A stretch of 64,000 nucleotides of DNA. It comes from Bin90 sp965214635. Its GTDB lineage: Bacteria > Chloroflexota > Dehalococcoidia > Lucifugimonadales > JADFKI01. The notes below the pieces were generated by a model. The model ran no database searches, was not told the DNA's origin, and worked only from the letters and a program-made list of their open reading frames with translations. The position numbers and the translations under genes were made by a program. Position 1 is the first letter of the stretch, and every line of letters begins with the position of its first letter. The stretch is taken from contig OZ243964.1 in assembly GCA_965214635.1 (NCBI GenBank), forward strand, positions 1,054,001-1,118,000, in the 5' to 3' direction. Positions 17,741 through 27,173 of the stretch are shown here, in pieces.

Positions 17741-17823
17741 TTATCAACAAGTCCATGTTGACGGCAAGCGGTAAAGATTCTGCGCCCGAGAGATTCTAAA
17801 TTGCGAAGGTGCGGTCGCCTGCC

Positions 17824-18294
17824 CTACAACGCACCCACCAGAATCACAATCACCGCCATCGGCGGATAGAACACCGCTAAGGAGGATATGAACATCGACC
17901 GCACAAGCCCGTTGCGCGGGTTTTTCCTTTGTTCCGAAGTGTCCATAGAGTAGTTAATGTCATCTTCATCTACATGCCGCACCTGCTCGTGCAGTGCGCG
18001 GAACAGCCGCTCCTGCGATTGGAAGTGTGCGTCGAGCAGCCAGAACCCCAACACTGGCAAGCAGATGGCGAAAATCGGAAGCGATGCTATGGTGTCCGAG
18101 TTGCTCACAAACAAGCCCAGCAGCGTTGCTGCAAGGATTATCGTCCAGCCCTTCAGCAGGATGGAGTTGTTCTCCAAGCGGTCTATGCTGCGTTGGATGA
18201 ACTCCAGATGCTTCGGCTTGTGTACATCCATAACCATATTGATGGTCTGTCCATTTACCGTATCGCGCCCTTCTCGCTCCGTTGTGGCTATCAT
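17824..18294 (-). CDS. Small membrane protein, unknown family
   Basis: 156 residues. A basic/polar N-terminal region with HLEFIQRSIDRLENNSILLKG leads into two closely spaced hydrophobic segments (IILAATLLGLFV and LPIFAICLPVLGFWLL). A polar loop rich in charged residues follows, then a third helix at the C-terminus (MFISSLAVFYPPMAVIVILVG). The pattern (helix, ILLKGW, two helices, then FxALHEQVR) recalls small membrane proteins found beside toxin or signalling genes, but I cannot name a family. The ATG at 18294 is preceded by GAGGTGA. A later ATG (VMDVHKPKH) is also possible. Confidence 0.55.
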   Translation of the reverse strand: MIATTEREGRDTVNGQTINMVMDVHKPKHLEFIQRSIDRLENNSILLKGWTIILAATLLGLFVSNSDTIASLPIFAICLPVLGFWLLDAHFQSQERLFRALHEQVRHVDEDDINYSMDTSEQRKNPRNGLVRSMFISSLAVFYPPMAVIVILVGAL

Positions 18295-18573
18295 GAAATC
18301 ACCTCACGCTTTGAGACTTCTGAAACAGGTAATTTTCACTTGTGTGCGTCAGGGGAAAACTTCAGACTATAAGTCGAAAGCGCTCCCACCTTCCTAGCGT
18401 TAACATTATCACAACTTGAAGGCGTTGCGCATCTGATTTGACTATAATATATAGTGGATTTTGTGGTAATTTCCTATGCACTAAGCACACCCACTCAACA
18501 TATAACACCTGCGAGCCTTCTATCTTGAATCGACCATCCATGCCGTCTAACCAAATATTGCGCTGCAGCGTTG

Positions 18574-18603
18574 TTGAAGATGATGCGGTTTTGCGCCTAT
18601 AAT
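18574..18603 (+). promoter_or_regulatory. Candidate sigma-70-type promoter of the ABC exporter operon
   Basis: TTGAAG at 18574-18579 and a perfect TATAAT at 18598-18603 are separated by 18 bp. Transcription would begin near 18610, about 60 nt ahead of the ATPase start codon. Confidence 0.5.
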
Positions 18604-18671
18604 TCTAGGTGTCGTGGGCATGCATCGTCGGGCGGGCGCACTGCATCTTAACATGGCGGAGGCATCCGGAT

Positions 18672-19718
18672 ATGGCAGCTAGCAAGAACACAGGCAAGGG
18701 CGTAGCCGAGCGCAGCGGGAACAACGACGCTCGCTCCTCGGATTTCAGCATTGAGGTCAACGGTGTGTCGAAGTTCTTCGGCGCGCTGACGGCGGTCAAC
18801 AGCCTGAGCTTCAATGTCAAAAAGGGCGAGGTTGTCGGGTTCCTGGGGCCAAACGGCTCCGGCAAGACCACCACGATGCGCATGCTCACATCGTTCTATA
18901 CGCCGGATGTGGGGAGCATCAACATCGATGGGATGGACACGAAGGAAAACGACATCTCCACCCGCAAGAGCATCGGCTACCTGCCGGAGAACAACCCCGT
19001 CTATGCCGACCTGCTGGTGAGCGAATACCTCGACTTCGTGTCCGACCTGCGCGGGCTGACCAAGCAGGGGCGCAAAGAGAACATAGCCACAACGGTGGAA
19101 GAGACGGGCTTGCAAGATGTGTACAGCCGTCCCATAGGGCAGCTCTCCAAGGGCTACAAGCAGCGCGTGGGGCTGGCGCAGGCTATTGTGCATCGCCCGT
19201 CGATCCTGATACTGGACGAACCCACTGAGGGGCTTGACCCCAACCAGCGCCTCACCATCCGCGACCTCATCCGCTCGCTAGGGCAAGACCGCACGGTGAT
19301 GCTCAGCACGCATGTCATGCAGGAAGTGGAGAACACCTGCGAGCGCATCCTGCTCATCAGCAGGGGCAGGCTAGTTGCAGACAGCCCGGTGAACGAGCTT
19401 CTGCAGCGTGCGCGGGGCATCCGCAGCGTGCATATAGAGGTTGAGGGCAACGAGGTGGAGCGTGCGCTGGCGGGCATGCCGGGAGTGGGCGACATAGAGC
19501 GCGGCGAACCCAACGAGGGGCGGAAGCGCTACATCGTAACCGCGGACGACGAGGCGATAGACCTGCGCCCCGCTATCTTCGATCTCGCCAAGAGGCGCAA
19601 TTGGACGCTCTGGGAACTTCACGAGGACAGGGCGCGGATGGAGGATGTGTTCTACTCGCTCACGGCAGACGGACAGCAAATTTCACTCGCAGATGAAACG
19701 GCAGCAAGCGACGAATAG
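18672..19718 (+). CDS. ABC transporter ATP-binding protein, GldA-like
   Basis: 348 residues from the ATG at 18672, which has GGAGG 10 nt upstream. Walker A is GPNGSGKTT, the ABC signature is QLSKGYKQR and Walker B is ILILDEPTEGLDP. A ~100-residue C-terminal extension follows the nucleotide-binding domain, as in GldA and other ABC-2 type ATPases. Together with the next two genes it forms a GldA-GldFG type transporter. Outside the Bacteroidetes such loci are not tied to gliding, so substrate is unknown. Confidence 0.9.
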   Translation: MAASKNTGKGVAERSGNNDARSSDFSIEVNGVSKFFGALTAVNSLSFNVKKGEVVGFLGPNGSGKTTTMRMLTSFYTPDVGSINIDGMDTKENDISTRKSIGYLPENNPVYADLLVSEYLDFVSDLRGLTKQGRKENIATTVEETGLQDVYSRPIGQLSKGYKQRVGLAQAIVHRPSILILDEPTEGLDPNQRLTIRDLIRSLGQDRTVMLSTHVMQEVENTCERILLISRGRLVADSPVNELLQRARGIRSVHIEVEGNEVERALAGMPGVGDIERGEPNEGRKRYIVTADDEAIDLRPAIFDLAKRRNWTLWELHEDRARMEDVFYSLTADGQQISLADETAASDE

Positions 19719-19721
19719 CAG

Positions 19722-21989
19722 ATGCGGTCATTCCTAGCGCTCATACGAAAAGACCTAAAGGGCTACTTCGACCAGCCTACTGGGTACATCCTCATCGTGG
19801 TGTTCCTCGTACTGCTGGCGTGGTCGTTCTTCCGCTCGGCGTTCCTAACATCGGAAGCGTCGCTGCGCCCGCTGTTCACGGTGGACTTTGCGGTGGAAAG
19901 CCCGTCCATCCCGTGGCTGTTGGCGCTGTTCGTTCCCGCCGCCACGATGCGGCTGCTTGCGGAAGAGCAGCGCGATGGCACGCTGGAGATCCTGCTGACG
20001 CAACCGATACAAGGCTGGATAATACTGCTGGCGAAGTTCACCGCCGGGCTAGTATTCGTAGTAGTGGCGATTGCGTCCACACTGGGCATCCCGATTTCGC
20101 TGACCACTGCGGGCAACCTCGACTGGGGCGCAATCGTGGCGCAGTACATAGGCAGCGTGTTCTTGGCGGCGGCGCTGGTGTCCATCGGGCTGTTCACATC
20201 GAGCCTGACGCGCAATCAGATAGTGTCATTCATACTGGGGCTGTTCGTAACGCTGATTCTGATGCTGGTGGGCTTGGACGCTGTGGGCGTAACGCTGCCG
20301 GCGCAGATTGCCACCCTGCTGCAATCGTTAAGCCCGGTTACGCACTTTTCCAGCATCGCGCGCGGCGTGATAGACCTGCGCGATGTGCTCTACTTCGTGG
20401 CGCTGGTGTCCACATTCTTGAGCGCAACCTTCCTGAGCGTGCGCGGCAGAACGCTGAGCCATCGCACCATCCAATACCGCAACCTGCAGCTCGGCACGGC
20501 AGCGCTCATCGTGCTGAGCGTGCTGGTGGGCTGGTTCGGAAACGCGGTGCAGGGGCGGCTAGACCTGACAGCAGACAAGATATTCACGCTGAGCAACGGC
20601 ACGGAGCAGATACTCGGCGGGCTTGACGACCTGCTGACGATTGAGCTTTACGAATCGAGCGAGCCGCCCGTGCAAGTTGACCTCGTGGCGCGGGACATCA
20701 ACGACTTTCTGGACGACCTCGCCGCAAACTCCGGCGGGAGTGTCGCGCTGGTGCATCGCTATCCGGACAGCGACCCGGACGATGCGCGCAAGGCGCAGCT
20801 AGCCGGCGTGCCGTCCGTGCAGTTCAATGTGCAGACGCCCAACGGCTTGGAAATCAAGAACGGCTTCCTAGGAATGGCAATGACCTACGCTGACAGGCGC
20901 GAGGTCATCCCCTACATCCGCTCCATCGACGGGTTCGAGTATCGCGTTGCCACGCTCGCCTACAACATGCTGCAGCAAGATGCTCAAAAGAAGACCATCG
21001 CCTTCCTCGGCGGGCACGGCGAACGGTCGCCGCAAGAGAACTTCAGCGGCTTGGCGGGACTGCTGGCGCAGCAGTACACCCTAGCAGAAGTGGTGTCCAA
21101 CGCTGAACAGCCGCTCGACCTCACCGGTGTGGATGTGCTGATAGTGGCTGGCCCAACGCAGCGGATGACGACGGAAGAGTACGACACGCTGCACGCATTC
21201 TTGCAGCGCGGCGGCAAGATGTTGGCGCTGGTGGACCCGGTGGTGATTGACTTGCAGCGGTTCGCCGCCATCCCCAACCAGTTCCATTTTGGCGATTTCT
21301 TGGAGCGCTACGGCGTGCTAGTAGAGGACAATCTAGTGTTCGATGTGCGCTCCAATGAGACGGTGCCGTTCCCGTCTCAGAGTGGGGGCACGGTGATGCT
21401 GCCCTACCCATACTGGCCGCGCGTGCCTACGGTGGACCGCAAGGTAGCGGGCGATGTGGAGACGGCGCTGCTACCTTGGACAAGCTCGCTCGGCATCAGC
21501 GAATCCGCAGTAGGCAGGGTGGAAGTCATCCCGATTATGCGCACATCGCCCTACGCAGCGGCGGACTACGCATACGGGAATGTGCTGCCCAACTCACCCA
21601 ACATCGATATTTCCGAGCGGCAGCTGTTCGAGAACGACATCGCCGTCGCTATCGAGTCTGCGGAGCAAGGAGCTAATGGCGCATCGGCGTTTCGCATCGT
21701 GGTCGTGGGCGACTCAGAGTGGCTGACCGACCCATTCGTGAACCGCGCGCAGGAGAACCTCGCCCTAGGCTTGAACCTCATTGACTGGCTGGCGCAGGAA
21801 GACACGCTGGCAGAGGTGCGCTCCAAGGTGATTACCACGCGCAACCTAACATTCGCATCGCCCACACATCGCAACGCCGTGCAGTTGGCGAACCTCGCCG
21901 GCATCCCCGCCGTGTTCATCGTCTTGGGCGTCGTCCGATACATTACGCGGCGGAGCAAGGGACTGAGGACTTACGCCCGTGAAGAGTAA
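19722..21989 (+). CDS. Fused ABC-2 permease and GldG-type extracytoplasmic protein
   Basis: 755 residues. The N-terminal ~245 residues form an ABC-2 permease of about six helices, starting FLALIRKDLKGYFDQPTGYI, as in GldF. A further transmembrane segment (near residue 260) introduces a long extracytoplasmic GldG-like domain (ABC_transp_aux type) with FLGGHGERSPQENFSGLAGL. One C-terminal helix (GIPAVFIVLGVVRYI) anchors it. In Flavobacterium gldF and gldG are separate genes, so this is a natural fusion seen in several phyla. It starts 3 nt after the ATPase gene. Confidence 0.88.
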   Translation: MRSFLALIRKDLKGYFDQPTGYILIVVFLVLLAWSFFRSAFLTSEASLRPLFTVDFAVESPSIPWLLALFVPAATMRLLAEEQRDGTLEILLTQPIQGWIILLAKFTAGLVFVVVAIASTLGIPISLTTAGNLDWGAIVAQYIGSVFLAAALVSIGLFTSSLTRNQIVSFILGLFVTLILMLVGLDAVGVTLPAQIATLLQSLSPVTHFSSIARGVIDLRDVLYFVALVSTFLSATFLSVRGRTLSHRTIQYRNLQLGTAALIVLSVLVGWFGNAVQGRLDLTADKIFTLSNGTEQILGGLDDLLTIELYESSEPPVQVDLVARDINDFLDDLAANSGGSVALVHRYPDSDPDDARKAQLAGVPSVQFNVQTPNGLEIKNGFLGMAMTYADRREVIPYIRSIDGFEYRVATLAYNMLQQDAQKKTIAFLGGHGERSPQENFSGLAGLLAQQYTLAEVVSNAEQPLDLTGVDVLIVAGPTQRMTTEEYDTLHAFLQRGGKMLALVDPVVIDLQRFAAIPNQFHFGDFLERYGVLVEDNLVFDVRSNETVPFPSQSGGTVMLPYPYWPRVPTVDRKVAGDVETALLPWTSSLGISESAVGRVEVIPIMRTSPYAAADYAYGNVLPNSPNIDISERQLFENDIAVAIESAEQGANGASAFRIVVVGDSEWLTDPFVNRAQENLALGLNLIDWLAQEDTLAEVRSKVITTRNLTFASPTHRNAVQLANLAGIPAVFIVLGVVRYITRRSKGLRTYAREE

Positions 21990-22914
21990 GCAGGTCGGAT
22001 ATGTGCTGATAGCGCTCATCGTCATCGGCGTGGCGGGGATGCTCGTGCGCCTGATTTCCGCCGGCTCAAGCGAACTCACGCTTGAAGGCATCCTGCCGGT
22101 CTCTCCCGATGTCATCGACCGCGTTACGATAGCGTCAGCAGGGGGCAGCGAGTCCAAGCTGGAGAAGGTGAACGATGTGTGGTATGTGGGGCAGGAAGAG
22201 GCGTTTGTACCGAAGCTGAGCCAGCTGTGGACGGCGGTTGCGGACATAGACGGGGCGCAGCTCATCGCCCGCAACCCGACGAACCACGCCCGGATGGGGG
22301 TAGAAGAAGGTCAGGGCGCAAATGTGGCGTTCTGGCTAGGCGAGTTCAAGCAAGAAGAGTTCATCGTGGGCAAGTGGACGCAGGATGTGCGGTTGTGCTA
22401 CCTACGAAAACCCGCCCGAGACGAGGTGTATGCTGTGCCGTGTCCGTTCGGCAACATCTTCGACCACAACGCCGACGGATGGCGCAACCCGGTCGTGGCA
22501 AGCATACCCGCCGCCGCCGTGGAGTCGGTGGAATTCGAGTACCCGGGCGAGGCGTTCACGATACGGCGGGTCGAGCGGGGCTGGGCGGCTGAGAGTGGCG
22601 ACGGTGAGCCGCAGCCAGCGGATGTGTTCGCCGTGAACGCCATGCTGGGCACGCTGGAGGCGCTGGTCGCATCGGGTTTCGCCCCGCCGAACGAACGCGA
22701 GGGGCTGGACTTCGCAGGCGAAAATGGCATATCCCTGCGCATCATCCCGATAGAGGATTCGGGCTTCCCAACGACGCGGGTTCGGCTGCTGCCGCGCGAC
22801 GACTTCTCGTTTTATGTGCGAACGCCGGTACAGCCGACTATCTACATCCTAGACGGGCGCACTGCATCCACGCTGCTGTTGACGCTGGCGGACTTCACTG
22901 GGACTAGTAATTAG
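21979..22914 (+). CDS. DUF4340 domain protein, ABC exporter partner
   Basis: 311 residues with one N-terminal membrane helix (VLIALIVIGVAGMLVRLI) and an extracytoplasmic domain of the DUF4340 type. That family is regularly encoded after GldG-like genes. The GTG start at 21979 overlaps the previous gene by 11 nt, which implies coupled translation. Likely a periplasmic-side or outer-face accessory to the transporter; function otherwise unknown. Confidence 0.8.
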   Translation: MKSKQVGYVLIALIVIGVAGMLVRLISAGSSELTLEGILPVSPDVIDRVTIASAGGSESKLEKVNDVWYVGQEEAFVPKLSQLWTAVADIDGAQLIARNPTNHARMGVEEGQGANVAFWLGEFKQEEFIVGKWTQDVRLCYLRKPARDEVYAVPCPFGNIFDHNADGWRNPVVASIPAAAVESVEFEYPGEAFTIRRVERGWAAESGDGEPQPADVFAVNAMLGTLEALVASGFAPPNEREGLDFAGENGISLRIIPIEDSGFPTTRVRLLPRDDFSFYVRTPVQPTIYILDGRTASTLLLTLADFTGTSN

Positions 22915-23040
22915 GGCACACTTCCCTCTCCCAAAACCCCTCGCTGTCAGATAGCAAGTCTGCCCCAATTCCTTGAAAGCCCGTAGCGATGTAGCGGCAA
23001 TGAAGTCCATTGCCCCCCTTGGGGGGAGAGCTAGGGGTGC

Positions 23041-24237
23041 GTTATCTATATCGCACACATCAGCCTGACGAATTTTCGCAACTACGAGCGGCTGGAGTTG
23101 GACTTGCAGCCGGGGATGACGCTGTTCGAGGGGGGTAATGGCGCTGGCAAATCCAACCTGATAGAGGCGATATATATGCTCGCCGTCGCCCGCTCGCCGC
23201 GCGCCGCAACCGACCGGGATCTGATGCGGCACAGCGCAATCGAAACCAGCGATGCGAGCGCATACACGCAGATTGAGGCGCATATCGAGCGCGAAGGCGA
23301 CCCATTGCGGCTGCAAATCCACATTCGCCCAACGCCCAACGCCATGGGGGCAGCCGTACGCACGCTGCAAAAATACTTTCGCGTCAACGGCACACCGCGC
23401 AGGGCATCTGATCTGGTGGGCAACCTCAACGCCGTGATGTTCAGTGCGGACGACCTGCACATCGTGTTTGGCTCGCCCGGCGTGCGCCGCCGCTACCTGA
23501 ACATCCTCATATCGCAGACCGACCGCTCATACCTGCGCGCATTGCAACGCTACGAACGCGTGGTGCGGCAACGCAACCACCTGCTGCGGCGCATCCGTGA
23601 CGGTGAGGCGCGCGCCGATGAGACTGCATTCTGGGATGAGCAGCTCGTGGACGAAGGCGCGCGGATTACGCTGCTCCGCAGCCGCAGCGTCCACTATCTG
23701 GACGAGGCGGCGCGCCCCATCTATACCGAGTTGAGCAGCGCCGCCGAAACGATGGGGCTGGTATATGCGGCTAACGCAGGCTTGAACGACAGCTTGGACA
23801 ACGACGCGAACGAGGATCCTGGGGACGCATTAGAGCGCATCGCCGAGCGGATGCGCCAAAGGCTGGCAGAGCGCCGTCAGCGAGAGCTGGCGCAAGGGGT
23901 CAGTGTGGTGGGACCGCACCGCGACGATCTACGGATGACGCTGGACGGCATGGATGTTGCGGCGTTTGCATCGCGCGGGCAGGCGCGCAGCGTGGTGTTG
24001 GCAATGAAGCTAGCGGAGGCGGCGTACCTGAGTCACCAGCGCCGCCAAGAGCCTGTCATCCTGCTAGACGATGTGCTGTCGGAGCTAGACACCGAGCGCC
24101 GCGCACAGGTGATCGAGCACGCAAGCCGCTACCGACAGGCGCTCGTTACCAGTGCGGATGCGCAAGCAGTGGATGAGCGCTTCCGCCAGCGGATGGAGCG
24201 GTTCGTGGTGAGCAGCGGCAGCGTGCGCCGCGCTTAA
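23041..24237 (+). CDS. recF: DNA replication/repair protein RecF, non-canonical start
   Basis: About 398 residues. Walker A is GGNGAGKSN, the signature is SRGQARSVVLAMKLAEA and Walker B is VILLDDVLSELD, all typical of RecF. The conserved beginning (IAHISLTNFRNYERLELDL) is encoded from about 23041, but no ATG, GTG or TTG precedes it after the in-frame TAG at 23032. The first usable codon, TTG at 23098, would delete the first beta strand and start at DLQPGM. I annotate from 23041 (GTT, then ATC), since GGGGAGAG and AGGGG lie just upstream. Either a rare start (ATC/GTT) is used or one base is missing near 23040. RecF loads RecA at gaps with RecO/RecR. Confidence 0.85.
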   Translation, partial: VIYIAHISLTNFRNYERLELDLQPGMTLFEGGNGAGKSNLIEAIYMLAVARSPRAATDRDLMRHSAIETSDASAYTQIEAHIEREGDPLRLQIHIRPTPNAMGAAVRTLQKYFRVNGTPRRASDLVGNLNAVMFSADDLHIVFGSPGVRRRYLNILISQTDRSYLRALQRYERVVRQRNHLLRRIRDGEARADETAFWDEQLVDEGARITLLRSRSVHYLDEAARPIYTELSSAAETMGLVYAANAGLNDSLDNDANEDPGDALERIAERMRQRLAERRQRELAQGVSVVGPHRDDLRMTLDGMDVAAFASRGQARSVVLAMKLAEAAYLSHQRRQEPVILLDDVLSELDTERRAQVIEHASRYRQALVTSADAQAVDERFRQRMERFVVSSGSVRRA

Positions 24238-24623
24238 GCGCTCTTGCGTATAGGGCCGTTGGGGCGCAGGTCGTCGAGGATGGCGGTGGTCTCAGCAGCG
24301 AGGCTGTCGCCCGACTTACGCCGCTTCGCCAGCAGGTCGAGCGCATAGTCGGATATGCCGGGGCGGATGCGTATATCCTCGGGGCGGTAGCGCATGCACC
24401 GCCGCATCATCACCTGTGCGGGGCGCTGCGTCTTCTCGGCACAGCCGTAGGCGTAGGGGCACATGTAGGCGTAGCAGGTGGTCAGCTCGCGATAGATGGG
24501 CGGCACACGACTAGTGGATGGCTGCAAATGCGTGTTGACAAACTCATCCAACGGCTTGTCCACCGCATTCGGCGTGGGTCTTGTCCGCCGCATCCGCATT
24601 TGCCCCTCCAACATCTTATGCAA
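24234..24623 (-). CDS. Small Cys-containing hypothetical protein
   Basis: 129 residues, overlapping the recF end by 4 nt in convergent orientation. The middle holds CYAYMCPYAYGC followed 17 residues later by another Cys (RRCMRY), a possible four-Cys metal site. The C-terminal third is helical and charged (YALDLLAKRRKSGDSLAAE). No family recognised. Several in-frame ATGs exist near the start; the longest is given. Confidence 0.5.
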   Translation of the reverse strand: MHKMLEGQMRMRRTRPTPNAVDKPLDEFVNTHLQPSTSRVPPIYRELTTCYAYMCPYAYGCAEKTQRPAQVMMRRCMRYRPEDIRIRPGISDYALDLLAKRRKSGDSLAAETTAILDDLRPNGPIRKSA

Positions 24624-24869
24624 CTGTGTTTAACAACTTGAACCAAATCTTAAACAAAAAATATGCATAAGTTCAATGTGTTACGGGCGTGTTTTTGGGT
24701 TTTTGTGTAAGATTTACATCCGCCGTTCCTAGTCGATACGGGTTAGCCGTCTCCAAAGCGCCTTGCCCTTTTAGATAACACCCCCCAAAATGGGCGCATC
24801 TGCGAGAAGCCTTTTCACGAACACTGCCGACATTGGGGTTAGGGAGCATTACATTCTCACGCAGAAAAA
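24624..24869. other. Intergenic region without gene
   Basis: This stretch between the 129-residue protein and the clpX terminator is locally A/T-rich (24650-24720). It probably holds the promoter of the leftward small gene. I see no open frame or RNA worth calling. Confidence 0.4.
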
Positions 24870-24909
24870 CCCCGATGTTTGTGGGCGCTCATGCGTCCAT
24901 ACATCGGGG
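24865..24909 (-). terminator. Terminator of the tig-clpP-clpX operon
   Basis: Read leftward, CCCCGATGT and ACATCGGGG pair into a 9-bp stem around a 22-nt loop, followed at once by TTTTTC. It lies 40 nt past the clpX stop codon. Confidence 0.75.
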
Positions 24910-24949
24910 CTTTCGTGGGTTGTTGCGATTGCGGTTGGGATGCGGGGGG

Positions 24950-26239
24950 TTATGCGGACTTCTGCTCGAAAGCGGACATGGGGACTTCGTCGCCACTTCT
25001 GAGCCACAGGCGCACGGGGACTTTGCCGCGTATGGCGTCGTCGTCCACAACGCAAGTGCTCACATTGCTCATGCTGGGAAGCTCGTACATCACATCGAGC
25101 AGGGTTTGCTCCAAGATGGTACGAAGGCCGCGCGCGCCGGTCTTGTGGAGCAGCGCAAGTTCGGCGGCTGCTTCGAGCGCACCATCGGTGAATATGAGAT
25201 CCACATTGTCCATCTTGAACAGCGAGGCGTACTGACGGGTGAGGGCGTTCTTAGGCTCGGAGAGCACTTTGATGAGCGCCGTCTTGTCTAGTGCGTCTAG
25301 GCTGGATATGACGGGCAGCCTGCCGACGAACTCGGGGATGAAGCCGTACTGCATCAGGTCGTCGGGGTTAACCTTGTGCATGACAGAGCCTGCCTGCTCT
25401 TTGGTGCGCCTGCCGGACGCCGAGCCTGTGAAGCCGATGGTGTGTTTATCCTTGTAGATGCGCTTGGTTACTATCTCTTCCATGCCCTCGAATGCGCCAC
25501 CGCACATAAACAGAACATTGTCGGTCTTGATTTGCAGGAAGTCTTGGTGAGGATGTTTGCGCCCGCCCTGAGGCGGCACATTCGCTACGCAGCCCTCGAT
25601 GATTTTCAGCAACGCCTGTTGCACGCCCTCGCCGGACACATCGCGGGTGATGGACGGGTTATGCGTCTTGCGGGCTATCTTGTCGATTTCGTCAATGTAT
25701 ATGATGCCATGTTCGGCGCGTCCAACATCGTAGTCGGCGGCTTGGATGAGGCGCAGCAAGATGTTCTCCACATCCTCGCCCACATAGCCGGCTTCGGTGA
25801 GAGATGTGGCGTCGGCTATGGCAAACGGCACATCCAAGATGCGGGCGAGCGTCTGCGCTATGTGGGTCTTGCCGGAGCCGGAGGGGCCGAGCATGAGGAT
25901 GTTCGCCTTTTGGATCTCCACATCGCTCGAGTCCGGGGCAGCGCTGATGCGCTTGTAGTGGTTGTACACGGCGACGCTGAGTATCTTCTTGGCGCGCTCC
26001 TGCCCGATGACATACTCTTCGAGGTGCTGGTATATGAGCTTGGGGTTAAGCCCCTTCGCCATCGGGCTTTCGGTGGCGTGGGGCTTTTGGGCGCTGCTTT
26101 CTTCGGAGATGATCTGGTCGCAGAGCAGCACGCACTCATTGCAGATGAACACGCCTCTCTCTGGCCCCGCAATCAGGCGCTTGACCTGCACCTGCGGTTT
26201 GCCGCAAAAGGAGCATGTGTAGTCGGTACGGCTTGTCAT
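24950..26239 (-). CDS. clpX: ATP-dependent Clp protease ATP-binding subunit ClpX
   Basis: 429 residues. An N-terminal zinc-binding domain (CSFCGKPQ, later CNECVLLC) recognises substrates. The AAA+ core has Walker A GPSGSGKT, Walker B with IIYIDEIDKIA, and pore and sensor motifs (GRLPVISSL). ClpX unfolds tagged substrates and passes them to ClpP, encoded 218 nt upstream in the same direction. Length and motifs are normal. Confidence 0.97.
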   Translation of the reverse strand: MTSRTDYTCSFCGKPQVQVKRLIAGPERGVFICNECVLLCDQIISEESSAQKPHATESPMAKGLNPKLIYQHLEEYVIGQERAKKILSVAVYNHYKRISAAPDSSDVEIQKANILMLGPSGSGKTHIAQTLARILDVPFAIADATSLTEAGYVGEDVENILLRLIQAADYDVGRAEHGIIYIDEIDKIARKTHNPSITRDVSGEGVQQALLKIIEGCVANVPPQGGRKHPHQDFLQIKTDNVLFMCGGAFEGMEEIVTKRIYKDKHTIGFTGSASGRRTKEQAGSVMHKVNPDDLMQYGFIPEFVGRLPVISSLDALDKTALIKVLSEPKNALTRQYASLFKMDNVDLIFTDGALEAAAELALLHKTGARGLRTILEQTLLDVMYELPSMSNVSTCVVDDDAIRGKVPVRLWLRSGDEVPMSAFEQKSA

Positions 26240-26457
26240 AATTGCGGAGGCTGCTCCTCAGGGTTCTTAATAAGGGCGTACATGCCGCAGTTGTCGGCAT
26301 ACGCCTCGCGCTGTTCACACCAATGCAGGGCTGTGGGTTCTATCGGTTTTATGCTGTGCAGAGAGAATGGACGAGTCCGCCCCCCTGCCGCCGATTGCTA
26401 TACGGGTTTCGCAGGTTTTCTGGAATCCCGAGTTAACTTGCTGAGTGTTCTCAGCGG

Positions 26458-27105
26458 CTATGACCCGCTTGAAGATACGAGCACTTCGTCCACCAAGCCG
26501 TACTCTTGCGCCTCTTCTGCGCTCATGTAGTGGTCGCGGTCGGTGTCTTGGGCGATTTTCTCATAGGTTTGGCCCGTGTTTTCTGAGAGGATGGTGCGTA
26601 TCTTGTCCTGCAGGCGCAGGATTTCGCGAGCGGCGATTTCCACATCGGTGGCTTGTCCCTGTGCACCGCCCATGGCTTGGTGCATATGTATGGTGGCGTC
26701 GGGCAGAGCGAACCGCTTGCCGTGCGTGCCGGCACAGAGGAGGACAGTGCCCATGCTTGCCGCAAGCCCAACGCAGATAGTGGAGACATCGGGGCGGATG
26801 AGCCGCATCGTGTCGTAGATAGCGAGTCCGGCGTATATGACGCCGCCGGGGGAGTTGATGTACAGGCTCACATCGCGCTCGGGGTCTTCGCGGTCTAGGA
26901 AGAGGAGCTGAGCGATGATGGCGTTTGCCACCTGATCGTTGATGGGCGTGCCCAGATAGACGATGCGCTCTTTGAGCAGCATGGAGTAGATGTCGTAGGC
27001 GCGCTCACCACGGGGGCCAGATTCTACGACCATGGGGATGACGCTCTCAGGCCCTGCGGTCCCCTGCCGCAGATGGGGGTTCAAATCTTCAGGCCTGTAT
27101 AGCAT
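26458..27105 (-). CDS. clpP: ATP-dependent Clp protease proteolytic subunit ClpP
   Basis: 215 residues. The nucleophile Ser lies in GLAASMGTVLLCAG and the catalytic His in ATIHMHQAMGGAQGQA; the Asp follows in the TDRDHYMS segment. ClpP forms the 14-subunit proteolytic chamber used by ClpX. It sits between tig and clpX, the common bacterial order. Confidence 0.97.
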   Translation of the reverse strand: MLYRPEDLNPHLRQGTAGPESVIPMVVESGPRGERAYDIYSMLLKERIVYLGTPINDQVANAIIAQLLFLDREDPERDVSLYINSPGGVIYAGLAIYDTMRLIRPDVSTICVGLAASMGTVLLCAGTHGKRFALPDATIHMHQAMGGAQGQATDVEIAAREILRLQDKIRTILSENTGQTYEKIAQDTDRDHYMSAEEAQEYGLVDEVLVSSSGS

Positions 27106-27173
27106 TGGGTTTTCTCCTTGTTTAAGAGGGTTATCCTAAATGTTAATGACGGCGATGCACCGTGCGTAAGGCG

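Noticed and set aside
15758..17774. Long open frames (256 and 442 residues) opposite the LRR gene
   Set aside because: They arise from the repetitive GGCGTAGGTGT-type DNA of the Pro/Thr tract and code only for low-complexity Val/Gly or Arg/Cys runs.
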